From Corynebacterium renale (GTDB lineage: Bacteria > Actinomycetota > Actinomycetes > Mycobacteriales > Mycobacteriaceae), in the NCBI RefSeq assembly GCF_002563965.1, contig NZ_PDJF01000001.1:1364001-1428000 (forward strand): 64,000 bases of DNA, read 5' to 3'. Numbering within the stretch: the stretch's first letter is position 1; every line of letters starts with the position of its first letter. The position numbers and the translations under genes are program-made. The notes beneath the pieces were generated by a model. That model was given only the letters and a program-made list of their open reading frames with translations, had not been told where the DNA came from and did not search any database. Below, piece by piece: positions 8,505-17,925 of the stretch.

Positions 8505-10200
8505 GGTCGTTGCAACAACGACGATTAATCCCGTCTAATGCTACCGGTTTGTGCCAGAGCCTCTGCCATAACTTCCGCCGGAGTCTTCCATTGCAATGCT
8601 TTACGTGGTGTGTGGTTGTGGATATTGGCAATCATTTCAAGATCATGTGCGCTGTAGACTGACAAATCACTACTTTTCGGAAGATTCCGCCGGAGTCGCC
8701 CGTTAGTATTCTCGTTACTTCCACGTTCCCATGGTGAACCAGGATGACAGAAATAAATGGGTATATCTGTAGCCATCGTAAAAGCCTTATGACCAGCCAT
8801 CTCGCTTCCCTGATCCCAGGTAATCGATGACCACATCGCTTCGTCGATCGTGCCAACTGTTTTCTTTAACGCTGCAAGTACCTCATCACTGCTATGGCGC
8901 CCAGGCAGGTGACCTAACACGACGAACCTGCTGACACGTTCCACCAAAGTGATCACTGCTGATTTGTTATTTTTGCCTAAAATGAGGTCCCCTTCCCAGT
9001 GTCCAGGCAAAATACGCTCAGCGACTTCTTCAGGTCGTTCATCGATCATGATCATGTCATCAACGAATCGTTGCTGAGTAGGAGTGTCAACCCGGGGGAG
9101 TCGTTTCTTGCGTTTCTTCCTACCCCGAGGCAGTGTCAAACCTAGCTCACTGAGCTTACCTTTCGACTGCAGGTAGAAAGCATCGTAGATAGTTTCGTGG
9201 CTAATACGCATGTCCTTGTCATCGGGAAAATCAACAGGGAGTCGATGAGCAATCTGTTCAGGCGACCATTGTGCCCGCAACCCATTACACACGTACTCCC
9301 ATAATCGTTTATCTGCTAATAACTTGGGTAGTTTAGGACGCAGCCGACGTGCGCACGCTTTCAACTGAGCAGTTTCTGCACGATACGGGCCTTCCGCACT
9401 GCGATTGCGTCTAATTTCTCGAGCAATTGATGAAGCACTTCGCCCAAGTCGGCGACTGATTTCACGAACCGAGGTATGCTCACGCAGCAAATCAGCAATA
9501 AGTACTCGTTCTTCGAAGCAGATATAGCGAGCGCTAATAGGTTTGTATGGATCAACCCCATGTGGCAATGCCGGTGGACGCAATCGTCCAGAGTCAACGA
9601 GATCATGGCGTTGGCGCAGCGTGATCATAAGTCTTTTATACGTGATGGCATCGATACCAACACCGACGAACTCTTTGCGTGAGCCGTTTGTTTTAAACAG
9701 ACCGCGTTCGAAATCTTGCCTCATCGATCTCTCAATACCGAGTGCACGCCCAGCATCACCAGAAGGCACACTTGCTAAACGTAGCCGGAGGTATTCCACA
9801 CGAAGTTGAGTCTGCCGAACCCTGCGCTGGTACCTGCTTAAGCGGATATGACAGCCGGCATCCATTGCAATCGCATACGCAGCAGTGTCATTGATTCCGC
9901 ATTGAACTGCCGCGGCGTGGACTGATTGTCCATGTCGAACACGTGTCAGGAACTCTTTGATAACCGGGGTGTTGTGATTAAGTGGTCGTTGTCTCTTGCG
10001 TGGTTCGATGAGTTTGTGGGCGTGGCAAAAATTTAACGCATGTCCGTAGTTACAGCCGATTTCATAGGCGGAGGAACGCACGCTGCGACCGCGTGTCACT
10101 AACGCGATTAGTCGTACACGATCAGACTCGGATAACGAATGATAAGGCCCATAACTGGTAGTCATTGCCACACTCCTTAGGGAAAGTGTTGCAACGACCC
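8505..10200. mobile_element. IS30-family insertion sequence
   Basis: A 1.7-kb element bounded by identical 14-base inverted repeats, GGGTCGTTGCAACA at 8505-8518 and its complement at 10187-10200. It contains one intact transposase gene read on the minus strand. I could not see a convincing target-site duplication (left flank ends TAG, right flank begins TCT). It sits between the rpmA terminator and an AT-rich surface-protein gene, at the left edge of an accessory insert. Confidence 0.9.
8525..10165 (-). CDS. IS30 family transposase
   Basis: A 546-residue DDE transposase, longer than the usual 320-400 residues because of an extra N-terminal region of about 200 residues with its own helix-turn-helix-like segment (LSESDRVRLIALVTRGRS). 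The IS30 HTH lies mid-protein (VREISRRLGRSASSIAREI). The catalytic core has HWEGDLILGKNNKSAV (first Asp), TWDQGSEMAGH (second Asp) and WERGSNENTNGRLR (Glu), followed by LPK and the C-terminal TPAEVM. All three acidic residues are present and the frame is intact, so it may be active. The ATG at 10165 has AAGGAG seven bases upstream and is preferred over the GTG at 10171. Confidence 0.93.
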   Translation of the reverse strand: MTTSYGPYHSLSESDRVRLIALVTRGRSVRSSAYEIGCNYGHALNFCHAHKLIEPRKRQRPLNHNTPVIKEFLTRVRHGQSVHAAAVQCGINDTAAYAIAMDAGCHIRLSRYQRRVRQTQLRVEYLRLRLASVPSGDAGRALGIERSMRQDFERGLFKTNGSRKEFVGVGIDAITYKRLMITLRQRHDLVDSGRLRPPALPHGVDPYKPISARYICFEERVLIADLLREHTSVREISRRLGRSASSIAREIRRNRSAEGPYRAETAQLKACARRLRPKLPKLLADKRLWEYVCNGLRAQWSPEQIAHRLPVDFPDDKDMRISHETIYDAFYLQSKGKLSELGLTLPRGRKKRKKRLPRVDTPTQQRFVDDMIMIDERPEEVAERILPGHWEGDLILGKNNKSAVITLVERVSRFVVLGHLPGRHSSDEVLAALKKTVGTIDEAMWSSITWDQGSEMAGHKAFTMATDIPIYFCHPGSPWERGSNENTNGRLRRNLPKSSDLSVYSAHDLEMIANIHNHTPRKALQWKTPAEVMAEALAQTGSIRRD

Positions 10201-10329
10201 TCTGAACTTAAGAAGCCCTGAAATTCACATCAAATAGATTGAATGGATAAACAAATAATTAGTTTGTGGAAACTCCTATGTATGGATAGATTGATATAAA
10301 GAAATATTGTTCTATCTGAGGAGTTTCTC

Positions 10330-13300
10330 ATGGCTAAAACATGCGGCCGCACGAAGAAGATCGGTCGTAGAGTGCTCAGCGCTCTTGTCGCGACCAGTCT
10401 GGTTAGCGGGGCAGCCGTTGCGGTGGAGGAGTCAGCTGCGTCTGCATATGCGGTAGAGGCCGGTGCAGAAGCAGGTCATGCTGAACCAGTGCAGGCGCTT
10501 CCGCCAGAAAACGCAACTTTCCGCTTTGTAGATCCCACCACTGAAAAAGATAACGTTGGGCATCGGGGAACAGAGGTTGTTTTTGATCGAACGCAAGCTA
10601 TTTTCTCCGGGTATGGAGAGCAAGAGGCTCCAGGATGGTTCGATAACAACGCTCAGCGTATTGGAACCGCACGGGTCTATTTCGAAGCTAAGAATGGGGC
10701 CGGCGAAATCACGACTTCGATCGACGCTAATAGCTGGCGCGCAGGGCAAATTCGCGATCGCTCGGTTCTTGACATGGACAACGTTAAAGCCCTCGCACTT
10801 ATTCTGAGCCTGCAGGCAGAAACCGACGAATACCAGTCCGGATATCAGCTATTTCATCTGGATAAGCTCAAAGACGCAAAACTCCAGTTCACCGCAGGTG
10901 AGGAATTCTACCCGCGGGAGATAGTAGATGCAGCACACGCTTCCGGGATCGATCCCGATAACCTCTTATTTTTCACTGGCCTTGACCCTGAGAAAAACAA
11001 TATCGCTGCTCTCGCTCACTGGACCCAAGGAATGCAGCTTAAAGAGCAGCACCCTAACTTTGATTGGTCGCAGCTCAAAGGCATCGGGTTCGCCAATGGC
11101 GTGCTTCCTAAAGGGAAGTCCTTCAACCTGCGTCTTCCACTGGATATCTCTGCCGTGAAACCTGGAATGGGAGTTGGAGTCGCGGAAGGTTCGTGGAATA
11201 ACGCTGCCCTTGTTGCTGAGCGCGCAGACTGGAATACCTTTACCCGCTTCGGTGCACAACGGGTGAACTTGTATCCGGCTCGCGCCGAGAGAACCGAGGA
11301 TGGCGTTGAAAAACTCGATACCGCACTTCCGTACCGGGTTCGCGTCGTGGAATATACGAAGGGTGATGACGGTTATACCAACACCCTTCTTGAGGCACCC
11401 GATGCACTCAAAGCTGCAGTACCTAAGGTACAGCCTGAGCACCTGCGGGTTAATAACTTAGGGCACGCAGAATTTGACCGTTACCAGGAAGCGACTTCAG
11501 GCACGTTCTATAACTCTGGCATTTATTACGTAGATACGTACCCGCTGCGCCTAGCGGTCAACCACCTTGGATACACCACTCGTTTTGATGGCTATGCGGC
11601 AGGTAAACTTGCCGACGCTTACTCCTTCACATCCGGCGGTATACAGTCGAACGCGTTCGATACCCCAAACAACGACGTTCCCATCCCGAGTGCCTCTATT
11701 CCTGAAGGGCAAACTGTCCCCGAGGAAGTAGCCCCGATTTGGGTGTCATTTGTTCAGATGCTCGGAGCGCAAGACTTCAGCATTCCTCAAGGGTATGCCG
11801 GCTACGATCAGTGGCAAGGCGTTTCTAAGGTAATGAAGCGTGGCGGACCAGAAGATAACTACGCTGCCGTGCCAACGACTCGTGAAGCAGCAGGGCTCAC
11901 CGTGGATACGTCCAAGGTTGATATCAATACTCCTGGCCAGTATCCAGTTGTGTACGCCTACCCAGCTGAAGGTGTATATATAACTGTGACGGCGACTGTA
12001 GTGGGCACTCCCGAGCCAGATGTTCCACTGGACTACGGGACGAACATTATCGACGTGCAGCCAGGCACCGAGAAAACCGTTGAGCCGAACGCTGCACCCG
12101 CTTCAGAAGCGACGGTCACAAAAGAATCCGGACCGGACTGGGTGACAGTCGATCCCACCCACGGCACAGTGACAGCGAACCCGCCAGCAACAGAACCTGC
12201 CGGCCGCCACAATGTCGTTGTAGTAACTACGTCCCCGGACGGTGAACCACAACGGACTCGTCTGACCGTAATCGTCACCCCAGTGGAGGTGGAACAGCAA
12301 ACTACGCCGCTAGATTACGGTACAAACATAGTTGAGGTCGCTCCTGCCGAGGTCAAGTCTTTGGCACCTGAGACACCACCGGTACAAGGTACGAAGGTCA
12401 AGGTGGATTCTGACCTCGACTGGGTCGTAGTCGATGAGGACACCGGAGAAATTACAATTACAACTCCTGGTGACCAGCCCAAGGGGCGTCATGAAGTAGT
12501 TGTGGTGGCACAATCGCCAGAGGGGCAGCCTCAGAAAACTCGATTGACCATCGTGGTCAACCCCGAAGAGAAGCTGAAGCAGAATACTCCGCTGGACTAT
12601 GGAACCAACATTGTCGATATTGAGCCAGGTGCACAAAAGGTGCTTGAGCCGCTAACACCTCCAGTGGAGACGGCGACCGTGACTATGCAGTCCGGTCCAG
12701 ACTGGGTGAAAGTTGATCCTGCCACGGGCGAAATCACCGCGACCCCGCCTGCTGGAACTGCCGCTGGGCGTTATCCAGTGGAGATTGTGGCGCAGTCCCC
12801 TGAAGGGCAACCGCATTTGAGCAGGGTTACCTTCGTTGTGCCGGAGCCGGAACCTGAAGCGCCTGTTCAAGACGTTCCTCTGGATTATGGGACGACTGAG
12901 GTTACCGTGATTGCAGGTGGGGCACGAATCCTCACGCCGCAACGTGGACTCGTCAGCGGCGCAAATGTGAGCAAAACGGAAGGTTCCGATTGGGTCGCCG
13001 TTGGTGCCGATGGCACGGTGACGATGAATCCGCCGGCAGACACAACTCCAGGTTCTTACAGCGTGGTCGTGACAGCACAATCACCAGAGGGGGAGCCACA
13101 GCAGACCACCATTACAGTGACCGTAACACCGTTGCCGGTTCCGCAGCCGGATGGATCGTCGATAAGCGACAAGTGCCTGGCAACTGGACTTGGCGTCGGC
13201 GTACCACTGCTTGCACTCATCCCGCTGGGCCTGGCATCTACTATCCACATTCCAGGTCTGGACGCGATTCAGGCGCAGATTTCGCAGCAGATTCAGAATG

Positions 13301-13500
13301 CCAACACTCAGCTGCAACAAGATCTTGGAATCTTTAGTCCACAGTTGGCGTCGTGGGTTGCGCAACTCAATGCGAGCCTAAATAGCCCGCAGGTGCAGCA
13401 GACACTCGGAGCGGCCGGCATGATTGCCTATGGTTTACTCGCAGGCGGACTACTGCTGGCAAACTGCCTCCCGGAAAGTGGGGAACAAAGCTCGATTTAA
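10330..13500 (+). CDS. Large repeat-containing surface protein
   Basis: A 1056-residue secreted protein preceded by GAGGAG. It has a basic N-terminus and a signal peptide cleaved around residues 35-45. Residues about 50-460 form a domain I do not recognise. Residues about 470-560 look like an Ig-like domain (VDTSKVDINTPGQYPVVY). Four tandem repeats of 94-96 residues begin near 564, 658, 752 and 848, each with PLDYGT, a D/EWV motif and SPxGxP. The C-terminus has a hydrophobic segment (about 949-975), an amphipathic Gln/Asn-rich helix and a second hydrophobic segment. That is the anchor seen in corynebacterial surface proteins; there is no LPXTG. Adhesion is a likely role. Codon use is more AT-rich than in neighbours, suggesting transfer. 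Confidence 0.8.
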   Translation: MAKTCGRTKKIGRRVLSALVATSLVSGAAVAVEESAASAYAVEAGAEAGHAEPVQALPPENATFRFVDPTTEKDNVGHRGTEVVFDRTQAIFSGYGEQEAPGWFDNNAQRIGTARVYFEAKNGAGEITTSIDANSWRAGQIRDRSVLDMDNVKALALILSLQAETDEYQSGYQLFHLDKLKDAKLQFTAGEEFYPREIVDAAHASGIDPDNLLFFTGLDPEKNNIAALAHWTQGMQLKEQHPNFDWSQLKGIGFANGVLPKGKSFNLRLPLDISAVKPGMGVGVAEGSWNNAALVAERADWNTFTRFGAQRVNLYPARAERTEDGVEKLDTALPYRVRVVEYTKGDDGYTNTLLEAPDALKAAVPKVQPEHLRVNNLGHAEFDRYQEATSGTFYNSGIYYVDTYPLRLAVNHLGYTTRFDGYAAGKLADAYSFTSGGIQSNAFDTPNNDVPIPSASIPEGQTVPEEVAPIWVSFVQMLGAQDFSIPQGYAGYDQWQGVSKVMKRGGPEDNYAAVPTTREAAGLTVDTSKVDINTPGQYPVVYAYPAEGVYITVTATVVGTPEPDVPLDYGTNIIDVQPGTEKTVEPNAAPASEATVTKESGPDWVTVDPTHGTVTANPPATEPAGRHNVVVVTTSPDGEPQRTRLTVIVTPVEVEQQTTPLDYGTNIVEVAPAEVKSLAPETPPVQGTKVKVDSDLDWVVVDEDTGEITITTPGDQPKGRHEVVVVAQSPEGQPQKTRLTIVVNPEEKLKQNTPLDYGTNIVDIEPGAQKVLEPLTPPVETATVTMQSGPDWVKVDPATGEITATPPAGTAAGRYPVEIVAQSPEGQPHLSRVTFVVPEPEPEAPVQDVPLDYGTTEVTVIAGGARILTPQRGLVSGANVSKTEGSDWVAVGADGTVTMNPPADTTPGSYSVVVTAQSPEGEPQQTTITVTVTPLPVPQPDGSSISDKCLATGLGVGVPLLALIPLGLASTIHIPGLDAIQAQISQQIQNANTQLQQDLGIFSPQLASWVAQLNASLNSPQVQQTLGAAGMIAYGLLAGGLLLANCLPESGEQSSI
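12019..13135 (+). repeat. Four tandem 94-96-residue Ig-like repeats in the surface protein
   Basis: Units start at 12019, 12301, 12583 and 12871. The protein repeats share PLDYGT(N/T), a Pro-rich turn, SGPDWVxVDPxxGxI and an ending VVVxxQSPEGxPQxTRxT. At DNA level the units have diverged, with the middle ones most similar, so slippage is probably not recent. Confidence 0.85.
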
Positions 13501-13504
13501 TAAG

Positions 13505-13535
13505 AGTTGACAAGTCAACTACGGTGCTTTAAAAG
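13505..13535 (+). promoter_or_regulatory. Candidate promoter/operator of the DHA2 efflux gene
   Basis: A perfect inverted repeat, AGTTGAC-AA-GTCAACT (13505-13520), overlaps a consensus TTGACA. A TAAAAG hexamer (13530-13535) follows at 17-base spacing. A palindrome over the -35 of an efflux gene is the usual layout of TetR/MarR control. No regulator gene is adjacent. Confidence 0.5.
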
Positions 13536-13573
13536 TATTACCGTATAGAAATCGGGTTTTCCCGCCATATTGT

Positions 13574-13614
13574 AATTACCGCTGTGGTCTCTCAACAGCG
13601 GTAATTCTTTTTTG
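13574..13614 (+). terminator. Intrinsic terminator between surface protein and MFS gene
   Basis: A 12-base-pair perfect stem (AATTACCGCTGT and complement) with a nine-base loop is followed by CTTTTTTG. It lies 74 bases after the surface-protein stop but only 19 bases before the MFS start codon. It must therefore be read through, or act as an attenuator, if the MFS promoter is upstream of it. Confidence 0.85.
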
Positions 13615-13632
13615 TTTTTAGGATTTTCCACT

Positions 13633-15111
13633 ATGTCCGCAGCGCACTCACCGCAGCCCGACCACCAGTCGCCACAGGATCAGAAGATTTCCGGCCAGGC
13701 GATCCTGATCATCGGCATCCTGGTCTTTACTACGTTCATCATGATGCTCAACGAAACTGCCCTCGCGGTGGCTCTGCCGGACATCATGGCGGAATTCGGC
13801 ATTGGCGCGGCGACGGCGCAGTGGGCGCTCACCGGCGTGATGCTGACCATGGCGATCATGATGCCTACCACCGGCTGGATCCTCGACCGCTTCACCACCC
13901 GGCAGGTGTACCTCACCGCCGCCGTGTTCTTCCTGGCAGGTTCGGCGGTGGCGGCGCTTTCGCCGTCGTTTACCATCATGCTGGTCGGGCGCGTTCTCCA
14001 GGCGGTGGGCACAGCAATCGTGATGCCTCTCCAAATGACGGTCGTGATGACAATCGTCCCGTCCGCGCGCCGCGGCACGGTGATGGGCGTAATCTCCATC
14101 GTGATGGCGGTCGGCCCAGCCTTGGGCCCGACGTTCGCCGGCGCAGTCATGTCCGTGTCCACATGGCACATGACGTTCTGGATTATGGCCGCTCTGGTTA
14201 CCGTCGCAGGCCTGCTCGGGGCCTGGAAGCTCACCAATATTGGGCAGATGAAGAAGTCGCCTCTCGACGTCCTCTCGGTCATCTTGTCCGCTTTCGCATT
14301 CGGCGGGCTGGTCTACGGCCTGTCTTCCGTCGGAGCAATCATCGGTGGAACAGATGGCGCCGCGGTCGCTTGGATCGTTTTGGGCATTGGTGCCGTGGGC
14401 TTGGCTCTATTCGTGTGGCGCCAGTTGGCGCTGCGCTCCTCGGGGCGTGCGTTGTTGAACCTCAAGCCGTTGACGGTACGCAACTTCGTGGTGGCGGTTA
14501 TCGTCATCTTGCTTTTCCAGGGCACGATGTTGGGTATCTCTAACACGTTGCCGTTGTACTTGCAGGGCGCGCTGCTGGCTTCGGTCCTGCTGGCGGGGCT
14601 AGCTAACCTTCCCGGAGGCCTCGTGGAGACAGTATTTTCCCCGGTGTCAGGCGCGCTGTTCGACCGTATCGGGCCCCGGCCGCTGGTCATCCCCGGCACG
14701 ATCATCGGCGCTGGATCACTGTATTGGATGGCAACTGCCGACCACACCACGAGCGTCGCCACAATAATGGTCATGTACGCCGTCTTTTCCTTCGGGCTTG
14801 CTATGGTTCTTACACCGCTCATGACCACGGCACTGGGGTCACTTCCGGCTGATATTTACAGCCATGGCTCGGCGATCATGAACACGCTCATGCAGCTTGC
14901 CGGTGCGGCGGGTACCGCGGTGATGATTGCGGTGTTCGACGTCGTTAGCCATCGTGGCGGCAACACCCAAGAAGCGATTGGGCACGGTGGTGGTAGCGCT
15001 TTCCTCATCGGGGCTATCCTCTTGACCGTCGCCGCGGTTGCCACGTTCTTCCTCCACCGCCCGGAAACCGGCCAGCGGGTCAAGACCGTGCAGTCGGAAG
15101 AACCACGGTAG
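13633..15111 (+). CDS. DHA2-type MFS multidrug efflux transporter
   Basis: A 492-residue membrane protein of the EmrB/QacA family with about 14 hydrophobic segments. Motifs: FIMMLNETALAVALPDIM in TM1, the motif-A region GWILDRFTTRQVY, motif B LVGRVLQAVGTAI and the antiporter motif C AVGPALGPTFAGAVM. These indicate proton-driven drug export rather than import. The ATG at 13633 gives a normal cytoplasmic tail. It lies between a terminator and obg and is not an obvious operon partner of either. Substrate unknown. Confidence 0.9.
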   Translation: MSAAHSPQPDHQSPQDQKISGQAILIIGILVFTTFIMMLNETALAVALPDIMAEFGIGAATAQWALTGVMLTMAIMMPTTGWILDRFTTRQVYLTAAVFFLAGSAVAALSPSFTIMLVGRVLQAVGTAIVMPLQMTVVMTIVPSARRGTVMGVISIVMAVGPALGPTFAGAVMSVSTWHMTFWIMAALVTVAGLLGAWKLTNIGQMKKSPLDVLSVILSAFAFGGLVYGLSSVGAIIGGTDGAAVAWIVLGIGAVGLALFVWRQLALRSSGRALLNLKPLTVRNFVVAVIVILLFQGTMLGISNTLPLYLQGALLASVLLAGLANLPGGLVETVFSPVSGALFDRIGPRPLVIPGTIIGAGSLYWMATADHTTSVATIMVMYAVFSFGLAMVLTPLMTTALGSLPADIYSHGSAIMNTLMQLAGAAGTAVMIAVFDVVSHRGGNTQEAIGHGGGSAFLIGAILLTVAAVATFFLHRPETGQRVKTVQSEEPR

Positions 15112-15115
15112 GCCA

Positions 15116-15142
15116 GGTGGTAGGTTCTCGGAACCTACCACC
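15116..15142. terminator. Perfect hairpin between MFS gene and obg
   Basis: A 12-base-pair perfect stem, GGTGGTAGGTTC with its complement, and a three-base loop, four bases after the MFS stop. There is no T-tract, so it may be a weak terminator or an mRNA-stabilising hairpin. Confidence 0.55.
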
Positions 15143-15194
15143 TCGTTGGTATCCTTGGCAGCACTGTATTTAGCACACTTAGGAGTGGTTCCTT

Positions 15195-16706
15195 ATGGCA
15201 CGTTTTATTGACCGCGTAGTGCTCCACTTGACCGCCGGTGACGGTGGACATGGGGCTGCGTCGGTGCACCGAGAGAAGTTTAAGCCGCTCGGTGGGCCCG
15301 ACGGCGGCAATGGCGGTCACGGTGGTGACATTGTGCTCGAGGTGTCCACGAACGTGCACACGCTCTTAGACTTCCACTTCCGTCCGCACGTGAAAGCACA
15401 GCGCGGTGGTAACGGTGCGGGCTCGAATCGCAATGGTTACCGCGGTGAAGACTTGGTCTTGGAGATTCCTGTCGGCACCGTGGTCCGTGATGACAAGGGC
15501 GAGATGCTCGCGGACCTCACTGTTCCCGGTACCCGTTTCATTGCAGCAGAAGGCGGCTTCGGGGGCCTGGGCAATGCTGCTTTAGCAAATGCGCACCGCA
15601 AGGCGCCAGGCTTTGCTCTGAAAGGCGAGCCAGGGGAGCAGAAGGACCTCATCTTGGAGATGAAGTCCATGGCAGACGTGGGCCTTGTGGGCTTCCCGTC
15701 GGCGGGTAAGTCCTCGCTGATCTCTGTGTTGTCGGCAGCGAAACCGAAGATTGGCGATTACCCATTTACTACCCTGCAGCCGAACCTCGGTGTGGTATCG
15801 GTCGGCGATGACGTTTTCACCATGGCCGACGTACCAGGCCTGATTCCGGGTGCGTCGCAGGGCAAGGGCTTAGGCCTGGAATTCCTGCGCCATATTGAGC
15901 GCACTGCAGTGCTTGTGCATGTGGTGGATTGCGCGACGATGGAACCCGGCCGCGACCCGCTGTCTGATATTGAAGCACTCGAGGCCGAACTCGACGCCTA
16001 CCAAGATCAGCTGCAGGAAGACACCGGTCTGGGCGATCTGCGCGAGCGTCCTCGCGTCATCGTGTTGAACAAGGCGGACGTCCTCGAAGCGGAGGAGCTC
16101 GCGGAGTTTGTGACCCCGGAGCTGAAGGAAAAGTACGGCTGGCCAATCTTCACGATCTCCGCCGTAGCGCGCAAGGGTTTGGATCCGCTGAAGTACGCGC
16201 TCATGGAGATTGTTCAGGAGCATCGCAAGAAAGCCCCCGCGGAGGAGGCACAGCCAGAGCCGCAGGTATTGCGTCCACGTGCTGTTGACGCGAAGAATGC
16301 GCCAGAGTTCACCGTGTTCCCGGATCCGGAGGGCAGTGGGGCCTACATTGTGGAAGGCCGCAAGGTAGAACGCTGGATTAACCAGACGGACTTCGAAAAT
16401 GATGAGGCCGTCGGCTACCTGGCCGATCGCCTGGCCAAAGCCGGGGTGGAGAAAGCACTCTTCGACGCGGGTGCCCGCGAGGGCGACACCGTATTCATCG
16501 GTGGTATTGGCTTCGACTGGGAGCCACTGACTTCGCTTGGCGACGACGTCACCCTCACCGCACGCGGCACCGACCCACGCCTGGAGCGTTCGACGCGTGC
16601 TACGGCCGCGGAGCGCAAGCGCGCGTCGCAGGTGCGCCGTGGTCTCATTGACGAAGACCAGTACGAGGAGAATGAAGAAGCTAGCCGCATCCGCTGGGAG
16701 GGGTAA
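15195..16706 (+). CDS. obg: Obg family GTPase CgtA
   Basis: A 503-residue essential GTPase linked to 50S assembly and stress control. It has the glycine-rich Obg fold ([30 protein letters not shown]), then the G domain with P-loop GFPSAGKSS from residue 166, switch [12 protein letters not shown] and the NKAD specificity motif. A C-terminal OCT domain (residues about 350-430, [19 protein letters not shown]) and a basic tail follow, as in actinobacteria. SD AGGAGTGG precedes the ATG. proB follows after three bases. In relatives it follows rpmA directly. Confidence 0.97.
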   Translation: MARFIDRVVLHLTAGDGGHGAASVHREKFKPLGGPDGGNGGHGGDIVLEVSTNVHTLLDFHFRPHVKAQRGGNGAGSNRNGYRGEDLVLEIPVGTVVRDDKGEMLADLTVPGTRFIAAEGGFGGLGNAALANAHRKAPGFALKGEPGEQKDLILEMKSMADVGLVGFPSAGKSSLISVLSAAKPKIGDYPFTTLQPNLGVVSVGDDVFTMADVPGLIPGASQGKGLGLEFLRHIERTAVLVHVVDCATMEPGRDPLSDIEALEAELDAYQDQLQEDTGLGDLRERPRVIVLNKADVLEAEELAEFVTPELKEKYGWPIFTISAVARKGLDPLKYALMEIVQEHRKKAPAEEAQPEPQVLRPRAVDAKNAPEFTVFPDPEGSGAYIVEGRKVERWINQTDFENDEAVGYLADRLAKAGVEKALFDAGAREGDTVFIGGIGFDWEPLTSLGDDVTLTARGTDPRLERSTRATAAERKRASQVRRGLIDEDQYEENEEASRIRWEG

Positions 16707-16709
16707 CTC

Positions 16710-17903
16710 GTGGCTGATACTACGAATACGAAGTCGGGAATGCTCTCCGGTGGTTTGACGAGTGCCAACGGCCCCGCGTTTGGGCACGAGTCCCAGCTGC
16801 GCGAGCACCTGGCCAGCGCGAAGCGCATCGTGGTGAAGTTGGGTTCTTCATCAGTAACCAATCCGGATTCTTTTGCCGCAGACGCGGAGCGGATAAACCA
16901 CATTGTGGATGCTCTGCAGTCCCGCATGGGGCGTGGTTCGGACGTGATCGTAGTGTCTTCGGGTGCGGTGGCCGCGGGCATGCAGCCCCTGGGCATGGAT
17001 CGTCGTCCCCGCAGTTTGGCCTCGAAGCAGGCTGCTGCGGCGGTGGGCCAGCTCAATCTCGCGTATGAGTGGGGCCGTTCTTTTGCACGCTATGGCCGGG
17101 TGATGGGCCAGGTGCTGCTCACCGCTGGTGACATTGGCGACCGTGCACGTGCCCGCAACGCCCAGCGCACTATCGATCGCTTACGTCAGCTGGGTGCTGT
17201 CCCGGTGATTAATGAAAATGACACGGTCGCAACCTCGGAGTTGAACTTCGGCGATAACGACCGCCTTTCGGCACTGGTGGCCCACCTTGTTTCAGCCGAT
17301 GCACTGGTATTGCTTTCCGACGTCGACGGCCTCTATGACCGCAACCCCGCAGACCCTGACGCGAAGTTTATTTCCGAGGTCCGCGACGCTGCCGACCTCG
17401 AGGGAGTTGTCGCCGGCGAAGGTGGCGCAGTGGGGACGGGTGGAATGGCGTCGAAAGTATCGGCGGCGCGTTTAGCTTCGCGCGGCGGTATTCCGGTGCT
17501 GTTGACGTCGGCAAGTTCTATTGGCCCAGCGTTGACGAACGCTGGCGTAGGTACCGTGTTCCACCCGGAGGAAAACCGGCTTTCGGCGTGGAAATTCTGG
17601 GCCCTCTACGCGGCGGACACCGGTGGGTGGCTGCGCATCGATGAGGGTGCGATGAAAGCTGTTACCAGAGGCGGAACTTCGCTGTTGGCGGTGGGCATCA
17701 CGGAGCTAGGTGGCGATTTCCACGCCGGCCAGATTGTGGACATCTTGGGCCCAGCAGGCCAGATCGTCGGCCGCGGCGAAGTAGCATACGACTCCACCGT
17801 CTTAGAAACCATGCTCGGTAAGCACACCCATGAGTTGCCCGTTGATCAACAACGCCCGGTGGTGCACGCCGATTATTTGAGCAACTCGGCCACCCAAGCC
17901 TGA
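16710..17903 (+). CDS. proB: Glutamate 5-kinase
   Basis: First step of proline synthesis: phosphorylation of glutamate by ATP. The 397-residue protein has the amino-acid-kinase domain ([67 protein letters not shown]) and a C-terminal PUA domain from about residue 300 ([16 protein letters not shown]). GTG start three bases after the obg stop; an ATG at 16740 is an alternative. In C. glutamicum proB, unkdh and proA lie together. Here proA is 9.6 kb away. Confidence 0.96.
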   Translation: MADTTNTKSGMLSGGLTSANGPAFGHESQLREHLASAKRIVVKLGSSSVTNPDSFAADAERINHIVDALQSRMGRGSDVIVVSSGAVAAGMQPLGMDRRPRSLASKQAAAAVGQLNLAYEWGRSFARYGRVMGQVLLTAGDIGDRARARNAQRTIDRLRQLGAVPVINENDTVATSELNFGDNDRLSALVAHLVSADALVLLSDVDGLYDRNPADPDAKFISEVRDAADLEGVVAGEGGAVGTGGMASKVSAARLASRGGIPVLLTSASSIGPALTNAGVGTVFHPEENRLSAWKFWALYAADTGGWLRIDEGAMKAVTRGGTSLLAVGITELGGDFHAGQIVDILGPAGQIVGRGEVAYDSTVLETMLGKHTHELPVDQQRPVVHADYLSNSATQA

Positions 17904-17925
17904 GCAAGGCCGGTAGGGTTGTGGC

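Noticed and set aside
8498..8524. Target-site duplication of the IS30-type element
   Set aside because: The bases directly outside the inverted repeats (TAG on the left, TCT on the right) do not match. Either the ends are slightly misplaced or the flanks have changed.
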